A DNA stretch of 64,000 nt, taken from NCBI GenBank assembly GCA_900542015.1, contig UQLY01000011.1:34534-98533 (forward strand), given 5' to 3'. The translations under genes and the position numbers were made by a program. This DNA is from an uncultured Lachnospiraceae bacterium. Its GTDB lineage: Bacteria > Bacillota > Clostridia > Lachnospirales > Lachnospiraceae. The notes under the pieces were generated by a model. It was not told the DNA's origin. It saw nothing but the letters and a program-made list of their open reading frames with translations, and ran no database searches. Positions 1-9,000 of the stretch are shown in pieces (the first letter of the stretch is position 1; each line of letters opens with the position of its first letter).

Positions 1-69
1 TTGTACTATCTTAACTTATCCCGGCTTTTGTTGCAAGTCTCTGCCGCAGTCTTATCAAATTCCTAAAAA

Positions 70-95
70 AAGCTGCCGCAAATCTGCGGCAGCTT
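70..95 (-). terminator. Intrinsic terminator of the nfeD-SPFH operon
   Basis: A perfect 11-bp stem (AAGCTGCCGCA with its complement, 4-nt loop) is followed on the minus strand by a run of T at 63-69. It lies 15 bases after the SPFH gene stop codon. Confidence 0.85.
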
Positions 96-110
96 ACAAA
101 TGTTCTGCTG

Positions 111-1040
111 TTATTTATCGCCTGTAATGACTTCTTTGATGCTGGTAGCAAGACCCGCAACGCCCTGAATATCGGACGGAATGATGATTTTGGTCGCTTT
201 GCCGTCCGCCGCTTTGCCGAATGCTTCCAGGCTCTTCAACTGAAGAACCGCTTCATCCGCGCCTGCTTCTTTCAGCATTTTGATACCGTCAGCCGTAGCC
301 TGCTGTACCTTCATGATCGCTTCAGCCTGACCTTCCGCCTCGCGGATCATCTTTTCCTTCTGCGCTTCCGCACGTAAGATTGCCGCTTCCTTCTCAGCCT
401 GTGCTTCCAGGATCGCAGATTCTTTCTTACCTTCCGCAACTAAGACGGTGGATTTCTTTTCGCCTTCCGCACGTAAGATCGCTTCACGGCGTTCACGTTC
501 CGCCTTCATCTGTTTCTCCATGGCATCCTGAATGCCTGCCGGAGGAATGATATTCTTTAACTCAACACGATTTACCTTAATACCCCAGGGGTCTGTAGCA
601 ACATCAAGGGTACTGCTCATCTTTGCATTGATAATCTCTCTGGAATTTAAGGTCTGGTCCAGTTCCATTTCACCGATAATATTACGAAGCGTCGTCGCCG
701 TCAGGTTTTCAATCGCCATAATCGGATTTTCCACGCCGTAAGCATAGAGCTTCGGGTCCGTAATCTGGAAAAATACGATCGTATCAATTCTCATTGTAAC
801 GTTATCCTTTGTGATAACCGGCTGCGGAGCAAAGTCAACAACCTGCTCTTTCAGCAATACCTTTTTCGCGATTTTATCAATAAAAGGTGTTTTGAAATGA
901 AGACCTACGCCCCATGTCCCCTGGTAAGCTCCAAGTCTTTCCACCACATATGCGTGCGCCTGGGGAACGATCCTGATACAGGAAATCAAAACCCAGATTA
1001 CAATCACAAGCAAAATAATAATTCCGATAATTGCTCCCAT
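111..1040 (-). CDS. SPFH/Band 7 (stomatin-like) membrane protein
   Basis: 309 residues. An N-terminal membrane segment (about residues 3-22) is followed by the SPFH/Band 7 domain and then a long Ala/Glu/Lys-rich coiled coil (about 175-250) with repeated AEGEK/EAQAEKEA-type units, the layout of stomatin and QmcA-type proteins. The family scaffolds membrane microdomains and often influences membrane protease or lipid organisation. The start codon directly follows the TAA of the upstream NfeD-family gene with no gap, so the two are translated from one message. The SPFH/NfeD pairing is a classic conserved neighbourhood and supports the call; the substrate or partner here is unknown. Confidence 0.92.
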   Translation of the reverse strand: MGAIIGIIILLVIVIWVLISCIRIVPQAHAYVVERLGAYQGTWGVGLHFKTPFIDKIAKKVLLKEQVVDFAPQPVITKDNVTMRIDTIVFFQITDPKLYAYGVENPIMAIENLTATTLRNIIGEMELDQTLNSREIINAKMSSTLDVATDPWGIKVNRVELKNIIPPAGIQDAMEKQMKAERERREAILRAEGEKKSTVLVAEGKKESAILEAQAEKEAAILRAEAQKEKMIREAEGQAEAIMKVQQATADGIKMLKEAGADEAVLQLKSLEAFGKAADGKATKIIIPSDIQGVAGLATSIKEVITGDK

Positions 1041-1508
1041 TTAGTTTTCCTCTTTTCTTTCTTCTACAATTAGTTTTACACCGCTTACTGCTTTTACAAT
1101 AACGACTGTTCCTACCGGCAATATAACGCCTTCCTTTTCTGTACGTGCCGACCATTCCTGCCCGCCGACGGTTACTCTGCCGATACTCTGCAGATTATCC
1201 ACCTCGCTGACCACGATCGCCTGTCTGCCGATCATACTTTCCACATTTGTCTTTACTCTGTCTTTGTTAAAATACTTCACCGCAACCGGTCTTGTAAATA
1301 TGATCAGAACCAGTGAAACAATCAAAAAGACAATTACCTGGGCAATAAACGGAACATTCAGCATTGCCAAAATAAATGCAACCAGCGCGCCGCCTGCAAG
1401 CCATATGGTGGTAAGTCCCAGCGTAATAATTTCAATCACAATCATGATTACCATAACCGCAAGCCAGAACAGTACGGATGATATGCCAAATACCGTTGTC
1501 ATACTCAT
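1041..1508 (-). CDS. NfeD family membrane protein
   Basis: About 155 residues. Two or three hydrophobic helices occupy the first about 80 residues, followed by a small beta-rich C-terminal domain (about 90-150) of the NfeD OB-fold type, with the typical GRVTVGGQEWSAR stretch. NfeD proteins partner with SPFH proteins, which is exactly the gene encoded immediately downstream. The start at 1508 is preferred because AAAGGAG and AAGGAG sites sit just upstream; an ATG two codons further in (1502) is equally compatible. The longer reading frame to 1571 has no ribosome binding site and is rejected. Confidence 0.88.
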   Translation of the reverse strand: MSMTTVFGISSVLFWLAVMVIMIVIEIITLGLTTIWLAGGALVAFILAMLNVPFIAQVIVFLIVSLVLIIFTRPVAVKYFNKDRVKTNVESMIGRQAIVVSEVDNLQSIGRVTVGGQEWSARTEKEGVILPVGTVVIVKAVSGVKLIVEERKEEN

Positions 1509-1687
1509 ACTCCTTCTCCTTTCTCCCCTTCGTAGTATCCCCATCATACTATATTTCAATAAAATATTCAATAAATGCCGGAAAAATGCCTTGTAGAAAT
1601 TTGGATGCGCTCCGGGGCAACCGGAGGTTGATAAAGTAAAGAAAAGGAAGGGAAAGAAAAGGAAAACTTTTCAGTCCGGTGCGAAAA

Positions 1688-1862
1688 GGATCAAGGCGCT
1701 GCCGTGCTGTGAAAAAAGCATATCTGTCAAAGGAAACCTTTATAAAAACGCCGGCACTTAATCCGCGTACTTTGCGGATTTATGTGCCGCTGCGTTTTTA
1801 TAGAGCAAAAGCGTGTTTCCGTGACAGATATGCTTTTTTATAACACAACAGCCCCTTGATCC
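1688..1862. repeat. Nested palindromic repeat, copy 1 (98-bp core)
   Basis: This fills most of the 381-bp gap between the SleB-like gene (3' end) and nfeD (5' end). The core at 1727-1824 starts TCAAAGGAAACC and ends GTTTCCGTGA and is itself largely palindromic. It is enclosed by site-specific arms that pair with each other: GGATCAAGG/CCTTGATCC outside and GCATATCTG/CAGATATGC inside. The same core occurs at 9639, 17657, 27256 (inverted) and 43597, with short forms at 12589 and 39010. It probably acts within the terminator of the upstream gene; the origin of the element is unknown. Confidence 0.9.
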
Positions 1863-1889
1863 TTGACTGTTCCGTATGTTTTTCATTAC

Positions 1890-3026
1890 TTAATAGAATA
1901 CATGGTTGCCGATGACTACGCCGGAGGCTTTTCCGACGCGTCCGAAATGGAGGGCGCCGCCTACGTTTGTCTGTCCTGCGACCGCGGCTTCAGCCGCCTG
2001 CATACAGGATGAGGACGGTCCTCTCGATACGATCGCCGCAACGGTTCCGTTGGTCGCCGGAGGAAATTGTCCGGGTGCGGTAATTACGCCGATAATGGAG
2101 TTCGGATAACCTCCGCTTCTGACACGGTTCATAACGACCGCGCCTACCGCAAGCTTCCCTTCATAAGGCTGATTGCCGGCTTCCGCCTGAATCAGCGCCG
2201 CAAGCAGAGTGACATCGGAAACGCTTGTGGGTACCGCGCCCTGGTTCTGACTTAACTTTTTCAGCTCCTTCGCGCGTTCCTCGTCTTCGATTTCCTGCGT
2301 TGTCTTGCCGTGTTCGGTCGCAAACTCTACCGACACATAATCCGCGGATACATATCCGACCGTTTCTTCATCTACCTGTACGGATACCCATCCGTCCATT
2401 TCTTCTACGGCGTCCAGTACTTCTCCGTTCTTTGCAAGTCTGTATACGCCTGCGTCTTCACCCATTTCTTTTCTGACGCGCAGGGCATCTGTTGTAACCG
2501 TTGCTTTTAAGGAACCGACCTCAGCCGCCATCGCTTCGGCTTCCGCTCCGAAAATCAGGTAGTCGTTGCTTACCCAGCCTACCACATTTCCGCTTTCGAT
2601 CTTTGTCCAGCCGTCCGCTGTTTCCAAAACGATACCGCTGCAGTCCTTAAACAGCTTTCCGACTACCGCAGCGTCTTCGCTTGCGGCTTCCCTGACATTC
2701 ACGCTTGATTCCACATTTGCCATAACAAGCTGTGACTGTACTTCCGCCTCCTGCGTTTCGTCTGTTTCCTCTTCTTCCAAAACAACCGCTGTTTCCTGTT
2801 CCACTGCCGGAACGGTTTCCTGCATATCGACGGAAACCGCTTCGCCTGCAGCCGCGCCTGCCGTTACCGTCACTTCACTTTTATCTGATTCATCAGAATT
2901 AAGAATTGCGGCTGCACCTACGTTCAGCTCCGCCGCTTTTGCAACAGTGCTCATCATCGCAAACGCTGTCAGGAAACAAAAAATCCCGAGCAGAGGATGA
3001 AAAGCCTTTTTGCTTACTCTTTTCAT
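1890..3026 (-). CDS. Secreted cell wall hydrolase, two SH3b domains plus SleB-type hydrolase domain
   Basis: 378 residues. A signal peptide (basic KRVSKK then a hydrophobic stretch, cleavage near residue 31) is followed by an acidic low-complexity linker (about 60-100), two SH3b wall-binding domains (about 105-160 and 175-235), a charged linker, and a C-terminal Hydrolase_2/SleB domain (about 265-378) with the conserved AEAGNQPYEGKLAVGAVVMNR stretch. The family are lytic transglycosylases; in spore formers SleB acts in germination, while SH3b-bearing forms act on the vegetative wall. The ATG at 3026 is chosen because GGAGG lies 5 bases upstream; an ATG four codons earlier overlaps that site. 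Confidence 0.9.
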   Translation of the reverse strand: MKRVSKKAFHPLLGIFCFLTAFAMMSTVAKAAELNVGAAAILNSDESDKSEVTVTAGAAAGEAVSVDMQETVPAVEQETAVVLEEEETDETQEAEVQSQLVMANVESSVNVREAASEDAAVVGKLFKDCSGIVLETADGWTKIESGNVVGWVSNDYLIFGAEAEAMAAEVGSLKATVTTDALRVRKEMGEDAGVYRLAKNGEVLDAVEEMDGWVSVQVDEETVGYVSADYVSVEFATEHGKTTQEIEDEERAKELKKLSQNQGAVPTSVSDVTLLAALIQAEAGNQPYEGKLAVGAVVMNRVRSGGYPNSIIGVITAPGQFPPATNGTVAAIVSRGPSSSCMQAAEAAVAGQTNVGGALHFGRVGKASGVVIGNHVFY

Positions 3027-3044
3027 GATTACCTCCATTTTTTT

Positions 3045-3104
3045 CGATATTTATTCATTTTTATTTCATTTCTGTTTCAAATATTACAGAAATGTTAAAT
3101 ATCG
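3045..3104 (-). promoter_or_regulatory. Structured AT-rich 5' leader of the SleB-like gene
   Basis: A two-storey inverted repeat fills the leader: CGATATTTA (3045-3053) pairs with TAAATATCG (3096-3104), and inside it CATTTCTGT (3067-3075) pairs with ACAGAAATG (3086-3094). It lies between the promoter and the ribosome binding site. There is no T-run, so it is not a terminator; it may stabilise the message or bind a regulator. Confidence 0.5.
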
Positions 3105-3115
3105 AAGTTGAGGCT

Positions 3116-3144
3116 ATCATAGCAAAGAATTTATGATTTGTCAA
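3116..3144 (-). promoter_or_regulatory. Sigma-A-type promoter of the SleB-like gene
   Basis: On the minus strand TTGACA (3144-3139) and TATGAT (3121-3116) are separated by 17 bases. The start codon at 3026 lies about 80 bases further on, leaving a long leader. Confidence 0.75.
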
Positions 3145-3168
3145 ATTTATCCTTTTCCATACGGATTT

Positions 3169-3969
3169 TCACATGCCCCTGGACTTTTTCACGCACGCCT
3201 TCTGCGCCTCTATTACAGCGCTTCTGAAGCCTTTTTCTTCCAATACTCTGACCGCTTCGATCGTAGTGCCTCCCGGCGAGCAGACCATATCTTTCAACTG
3301 CGCGGGATGTTTTCCCGTCTCCAGCACCATTTTTGCGCTTCCGTAAACCGCCTGCGCCGCAAATTCATACGCCTGCTTCCTCGGCATCCCGTCCGCCACC
3401 GCTGCATCCGCCATAGCTTCGATAAATAAGAATACATATGCCGGCGAGCTGCCGCTGACTCCCACGACGGTATCCATCAAATGCTCGGGTACTTCAAACG
3501 CCTTGCCGAAACTGTTTAATATCTTCATGACCGTTTCTTTTTCGGCATCGGTAATTCCCTGTCCGAAGCAGACGCCGGTACAGCCTTCTCCTACCAGCGC
3601 GGGCGTATTAGGCATACAGCGTACCAGCTTTGCCTCTTCCCCGAATCCGAAAAGCTCCGAGAGCCATGCAAGGGTCTTGCCCGGAGCAATGCTGACGATA
3701 ACCGCAGTTTCTTTGATCGAATCCTTGATTTCCCCGATGACCTTTTCATACATCTGGGGTTTGACGGAAAGCACCAGTATATCGGCTTCTTTCGCCGTTT
3801 CCCTGTTATCCTCCGCTGCACGGATTCCAAATGCCTTCTCCGCCTTCTGAACGGATTCCTTCGTCGCCGAAGAGCCGAGAATATCCTGCGGATCTACGAC
3901 TCCCTTCTGAATAATGCCGCCGATCATTGCCGTCGCCATATTGCCCAGTCCGATAAAACCGATTTTCAT
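3169..3969 (-). CDS. proC: Pyrroline-5-carboxylate reductase
   Basis: 267 residues, normal for the family. It catalyses the NAD(P)H-dependent last step of proline synthesis, reducing 1-pyrroline-5-carboxylate to proline in the cytoplasm. The N-terminus carries the Rossmann motif GFIGLGNMATAMIGG, and the C-terminal dimerisation domain contains SGSSPAYVF (about 165-175) and SPGGTTIEA (about 230-238), both diagnostic of ProC. The ATG at 3969 follows AGGAGG at good spacing. It starts one base beyond the stop of the upstream RNA methyltransferase, so the two form an operon. Confidence 0.96.
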   Translation of the reverse strand: MKIGFIGLGNMATAMIGGIIQKGVVDPQDILGSSATKESVQKAEKAFGIRAAEDNRETAKEADILVLSVKPQMYEKVIGEIKDSIKETAVIVSIAPGKTLAWLSELFGFGEEAKLVRCMPNTPALVGEGCTGVCFGQGITDAEKETVMKILNSFGKAFEVPEHLMDTVVGVSGSSPAYVFLFIEAMADAAVADGMPRKQAYEFAAQAVYGSAKMVLETGKHPAQLKDMVCSPGGTTIEAVRVLEEKGFRSAVIEAQKACVKKSRGM

Positions 3970-3970
3970 G

Positions 3971-4831
3971 TTAATTCCTCCTCTGTCTTGCCGCTTCATA
4001 AGTTAATAACGTTGCCGCGATCGCGGCATTTAAGGATTCCACCCTGCCGCACATCGGGATCTTAATATAGTGATCCGCAAGGTCTGCGGTTTCCCTTGTC
4101 AGCCCGTTTCCTTCATTGCCGATCAGAAACGCCGCCGCCTTGCGGTAATCCTCCCTGTCATAGTCTCTTGTTCCCTCCAGATGCGCCGCATAGGTTTTAA
4201 CGCCCGCCTTTTTCACGGTGCAGACCGCTGCCGCCAGATCGTCCGTATAGACAAACGGCACTCTGTAAATGCTTCCCATGGTCGCCCTGACCGTTTTGGG
4301 ATTGAACAGATCCACGGTATTTGCGCTCATAATAACCCCTGTAATGCCGGCGCCTTCCCCGGAACGGATCATCGTGCCCAGATTGCCCGGGTCCTGAATA
4401 TCCTCAAGGATTAAATACAGCCCGGGGTCCTTGCCGCTTTGCCTGCCGTTTCCCCCGCAAATCCGTTCGTTTCCGAGTATTTTTGCCAGATCATATTCCG
4501 GCATGTTCATCACGCACAAGATTCCCTGCGGCGTCTTCGTATCGCACATTTTTCGGAAAACGTCCCCTTTGACGATCTCAATCGTCATATCGCCCCGCTC
4601 TTTCAGGCGGGACAGTTTTTTTGCTGCCTCTCTCTCACGCGCTCCGGTATCATCGCCGCTGCCGTCCCATAATTCTTCCGATAGGTAGATTTCCTTCAGC
4701 CAATCCTCCGGTGCCTCCAGAAACATCTTGATGCCCTCGGTCACAAACAGCCCCTGTTTTTTCCGTTCTTTGGATTTGGATAATAAGAGCATCACGTTTT
4801 TAATTTTTTTATTCGATGCCGATGTAATCAT
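3971..4831 (-). CDS. TrmH/SpoU-family RNA 2'-O-methyltransferase
   Basis: 286 residues. An N-terminal substrate-binding domain begins with the typical SASNKKIKNV and KERKKQGLFVTEG stretches. The C-terminal SPOUT domain carries motif 1 (DIQDPGNLGTMIRS), motif 2 (IGNEGNGL) and motif 3 (IPMCGRVESLNAAIAATLLTYE) in the usual order, so the catalytic knot looks intact. These enzymes methylate ribose 2'-OH in rRNA or tRNA using S-adenosylmethionine. The exact target nucleotide cannot be told from sequence. It is the first gene of a two-gene operon with proC. Confidence 0.93.
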   Translation of the reverse strand: MITSASNKKIKNVMLLLSKSKERKKQGLFVTEGIKMFLEAPEDWLKEIYLSEELWDGSGDDTGAREREAAKKLSRLKERGDMTIEIVKGDVFRKMCDTKTPQGILCVMNMPEYDLAKILGNERICGGNGRQSGKDPGLYLILEDIQDPGNLGTMIRSGEGAGITGVIMSANTVDLFNPKTVRATMGSIYRVPFVYTDDLAAAVCTVKKAGVKTYAAHLEGTRDYDREDYRKAAAFLIGNEGNGLTRETADLADHYIKIPMCGRVESLNAAIAATLLTYEAARQRRN

Positions 4832-4856
4832 TGCCCGCTCCGTTTGATTTTATTAC

Positions 4857-4927
4857 AAATGCCATAGCCGCCGCGCGTTTCTCCCGCAAAATGCCCGGGA
4901 TACCTTTTGCCGACAGATATGGCATTT
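4857..4927 (-). terminator. Possible terminator hairpin with large loop after pfkA
   Basis: AAATGCCATA and TATGGCATTT form a 10-bp perfect stem around a 51-base loop, which itself contains a weak TCCCG/CGGGA pairing. It lies 20 bases after the pfkA stop. There is no strong T-run, so termination is uncertain. The plan (long arms around a big structured loop) resembles the nested repeats elsewhere, but the loop sequence is different. Confidence 0.4.
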
Positions 4928-4946
4928 AAAATGACTTACTGTAAAT

Positions 4947-5921
4947 TTATCTGGAAAGCGCCCTGCTGACCTCGTATTGATATTCGTCGATGTCCTTCTG
5001 CATGGCAAGCGCTTCGTCAATATCATAATCCACAAAACCGCCGTTAGCATGGGCTATCACTCTGTTGGTCTTTCCTGCACAGAGAATATCCGCCGCATAT
5101 GCGCCCATAATGGAAGCATAATAGCGGTCCTTACAGGTAGGGCTGCCGCCTCTTTGCATGTAGCCTAAGATGGTTGCTCTCGTCTCAATGCCCGTAGCCG
5201 CTTCAATACGTCTTGCCATAGAAGTCGAATGCCCGATGCCTTCCGCATTGATAATAATATGATGGGTCTTTCCGATTTTTCTGTTTTTGATGATGTTGTT
5301 GATAATCGCCTGCTCGTTGTAATCATATTTCTCAGGCAGCAAAATGTCCTCCGCCCCATTTGCAACGCCGCACCAAAGCGCGATATAGCCCGCGTTTCTT
5401 CCCATTACTTCAATAATACTGCATCGTTCGTGAGAAGAGGAAGTATCTCTGACCTTATCAATGGCATCCATCGCCGTATTGATCGCCGTATCAAAACCGA
5501 TCGTATAATCGGTACAGGCAATATCCAGATCGATCGTGCCCGGCAGTCCGATGGTATTGATGCCCTGCTTGGAAAGCGCCTGCGCGCCGCGGTAAGAACC
5601 GTCTCCGCCTATGACTACGATGCCGTCAATGCCGTATTTCCGGCAGATTTCCGCTCCCTTTTGCTGTCCTTCCAGCGTGCGGAATTCGCTGCATCGCGCC
5701 GTTCCCAAAATCGTTCCGCCCTTTTGAATGGTATCGGAAACATCTCTTCTTTCCAAATCTATAATCTCTTCATTCAGTAATCCCTGATACCCTTTTTTTA
5801 TACCCTTTACCTTAACGCCGTTGCAGATCGCCTTTCTGCATACGGCACGGATCGCCGCATTCATGCCCGGAGCATCTCCGCCGCTGGTTAAAATACCGAT
5901 TGTCTTGATCTCTTTTGCCAT
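4947..5921 (-). CDS. pfkA: ATP-dependent 6-phosphofructokinase
   Basis: 324 residues, the usual bacterial PfkA length. It phosphorylates fructose-6-phosphate to fructose-1,6-bisphosphate, the committed step of glycolysis. The N-terminus has the ATP-binding GILTSGGDAPGMNAAIRA, then GGDGSYRGA (about 103-111), and the catalytic/substrate loop TIDLDIACTDYTIGFDTA (about 126-143), where the family usually reads GTIDND; here Asn is replaced by Leu. EVMGRNAGYIA (about 169-179) is intact. CGGAGGAGAAG precedes the ATG. The GTIDLD variation is worth noting, since Asn/Gly at nearby positions affects phosphoryl donor choice, but ATP use remains the default call. Confidence 0.94.
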   Translation of the reverse strand: MAKEIKTIGILTSGGDAPGMNAAIRAVCRKAICNGVKVKGIKKGYQGLLNEEIIDLERRDVSDTIQKGGTILGTARCSEFRTLEGQQKGAEICRKYGIDGIVVIGGDGSYRGAQALSKQGINTIGLPGTIDLDIACTDYTIGFDTAINTAMDAIDKVRDTSSSHERCSIIEVMGRNAGYIALWCGVANGAEDILLPEKYDYNEQAIINNIIKNRKIGKTHHIIINAEGIGHSTSMARRIEAATGIETRATILGYMQRGGSPTCKDRYYASIMGAYAADILCAGKTNRVIAHANGGFVDYDIDEALAMQKDIDEYQYEVSRALSR

Positions 5922-6049
5922 AACTTCTCCTCCGTTTCCGCTAAAACGTCTGTTATATTTTAATCCATTTTTCCCGCCATTTCAATTCATTTGAGTAAAA
6001 TATGCGTAAATTGCATGAATCACCAATTGCGTAAATCTGTACGTATTCG

Positions 6050-9000
6050 TTATACCAGTCTGATATTTTCCTCTCCGAAGGCGCTTTTTAAGTTTTCCAT
6101 CAGCTGTCCGTCCGCTTTTACATTCTGATTTGCAGGCAGCTTCTTCATCTGCTTCTCCGCCTCGCAGAATATGACGACGCTGTCCTTTCCTTCGGACATG
6201 GCAAGTATTGAAGTCAGCACTCTTTCTTTTTCTTCGTATTGCTGTATGGAAGGGAATTTTACCCAGAGCGTCTTCGGCACTTCATCAAAGGTCATCAAGG
6301 ATTCTAAAATAATCTTCCCATCTTTATCCTCTTCAATACTCGTGCGCCCGGTAATAAAAACCTTCGCCTCTTCCTGGAGTTTCGCCGCATATTTCTCATA
6401 GTCTCGGGGAAATACAACAACCTCCACGCTTCCCGCAAGATCCTCCAATTGTAAAAAAGCCATCATTTTATCATTTTTTGTATATTTAATGGTCTTTCCC
6501 GCAATCATGCCGCCCACCGTGACTTTCCTGCCGTCCTCGATTTTAGCTCGTCCCAGCTCTTCATCCAGCATAAACTCTGACGTAGTGGCAGAGATTTTCT
6601 TTTTCCAAAGCGCTTCGTATTCTTCCAAAGGGTGTCCGCTGATATAAAATCCGATGACTTCTTTTTCAAACCCCAGCAACACTTCCTTTTTATATTCTCC
6701 CACGTCGGGCATCCTGATATCAAAGTCCGCTTTCTGCTCTTCCCCGACGAGATCAAACAGCGACATCTGCCCCGCCATATTGCTTTTCTTATCCTTAATA
6801 ATACTGTCCATGACCTGAACGTAAATACTCATCTGCTGCTTTCGTGTTCCGGGCAGACAGTCAAAAGCGCCCGCCTTAATAAAGTTTTCCACGACGCGCT
6901 TATTCAGATCCGCATCGGCAAGTCTGGTCACAAAATCCTTGAGATTTTTATAAGGACCGCGCAATTCTCTTTCCTGAACGAGCAGATCGATGATATTACG
7001 CCCTACGCCCTTAATCGCGGTCAGCGCGTAGACAATGGCTCCGTCTTTTACGGAAAAGCCCACCAGACCCTCGTTGACGTCAGGCGGCAGAATTTTGATT
7101 CCCATAGAACGGCACACCATAATATAGGAAGAAACCTTTCCGGCATTGTCGATGACAGAGGTCAGTAACGCCGCCATAAATTCCACCGGATGGTAATATT
7201 TCAGATATGCCGTCTCGTAGGCAACCACCGCATAAGCCGCCGCATGGGATTTGTTGAAGGCATATTTGGCAAAATCCATCATATCGTCGTAAATCTGCGC
7301 CGCCACGTTCTCGGGAATGCCTTTGGATACGCAGCCGGGTACGTTTTCCTCGGGATTGCCGTAAATAAAGTTTGCCCGCTCCTTTTCCATAACCGATTGC
7401 TTCTTTTTGCTCATGGCGCGGCGCACAAGATCACTTCTGCCCAGCGTATAACCGCCCAGATCCCGTACAATCTGCATAACCTGTTCCTGATACACGATAC
7501 ATCCGTAGGTCGGCTCTAAGATCGGCTGCAGCTCCGGACAGGAATAGGTCACGCTGTCCTGATTGTTTTTTCCCTCAATATATTTGGGAATAAAATCCAT
7601 CGGACCCGGTCGGTAAAGGGAAATTCCTGCAATGACGTCCTCCAGATTCTGAGGCTTCAGCTCCTTCATAAAGCTTTTCATCCCCGCACTTTCCAACTGG
7701 AACACCCCGTCGGTTTTACCCGTTCCGATGGAATCAAATACTGCTTTATCGTCAAAATCGATCCGGTCGATGTCTATTTTTTCCCCGGTGCTCATTTCCG
7801 TCAGTTTGCAGGCGTTCTGAATGACGGTCAGGGTACGAAGCCCCAGGAAATCCATTTTCAAAAGTCCCAGTTCTTCAATTGTCGTCATGGTAAACTGCGT
7901 AACGATAGAGCCGTCGGACCCCCGGGAAAGCGGGACAAATTCATCCGCCGGTCTCTGGCAGATTACCACGCCTGCCGCGTGCATGGAAGTATGCCTCGGC
8001 AAACCCTCCAGACGTTTGCACATATCGATCAATTCTCTGACCTGTTCATCGTTTTCATACAGATTTCGCAGTTCGGGATTGATCGTCAGCGCCCGGTCCA
8101 GCGTAATATTCAATTCATTGGGGATCATTTTTGCAAGAGAATCCGCAAAGGCGTAAGGCAGATCCATAACCCTCGCCACGTCGCGGATCACGCCTTTTGC
8201 CGCCAGCGTACCGAAAGTAACGATCTGCACAACCTTATCCGCGCCGTATTTCCTGCTGACATAATCGATGACCTCCTGCCTTCTTTCATAGCAGAAATCA
8301 ATATCAATATCCGGCATGGATACACGCTCGGGATTTAAAAAACGCTCAAAGAGCAAATTGTATTTAATAGGATCGATGTTGGTAATTTTGAGGCAGTAGG
8401 AAACGATGCTACCCGCCGCAGAACCACGCCCCGGTCCCACCATAATATCGTTCTGTCTGGCATAGTTGATAAAGTCCCAGACAATCAGAAAATAATCCAC
8501 ATATCCCATCTTCTGAATGACGGAAAGCTCATAATCCAGCCTCTCCCGCAAGGTTCCATCATCATTCGGATAACGCTCCGCCAATCCGTCAGTGCATAGC
8601 TTATTTAAATAAGTCCAGGAGTCATATCCTTCCGGCACTTCAAATTTGGGAAGCTTGGTCACGCCAAATTCAATCTCCACATTACAACGTTCTGCGATTT
8701 TATGGGTATTTTCCAACGCTTCGGGGGCATAAGGAAAGAGACGCCTCATTTCCTCCTCGCTCTTGATATAATATTGTCCGCCCTCGTAGCGCATACGGTC
8801 TTCATCGGCAAGTTTCTTTCCGGTCTGCAGGCAAAGCAGGATATCATGCGGTTTCTCATCTTCCGCATAAGTATAATGAACGTCGTTCGTAGCGACTAAC
8901 GGAATATTCAGTTCCCGGCTCATACTAAGCAAAGCGGTGTTGACGGTCTGCTGTTCCGGAATGCCATGGTCCTGCATTTCCAAAAAATAATTGCCCTTTC

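Noticed and set aside
4857..4927. pfkA terminator as an eighth copy of the nested repeat
   Set aside because: The plan is similar, but the loop lacks the TCAAAGGAAAC/GTTTCCGTGA ends, so it was kept as an ordinary hairpin.
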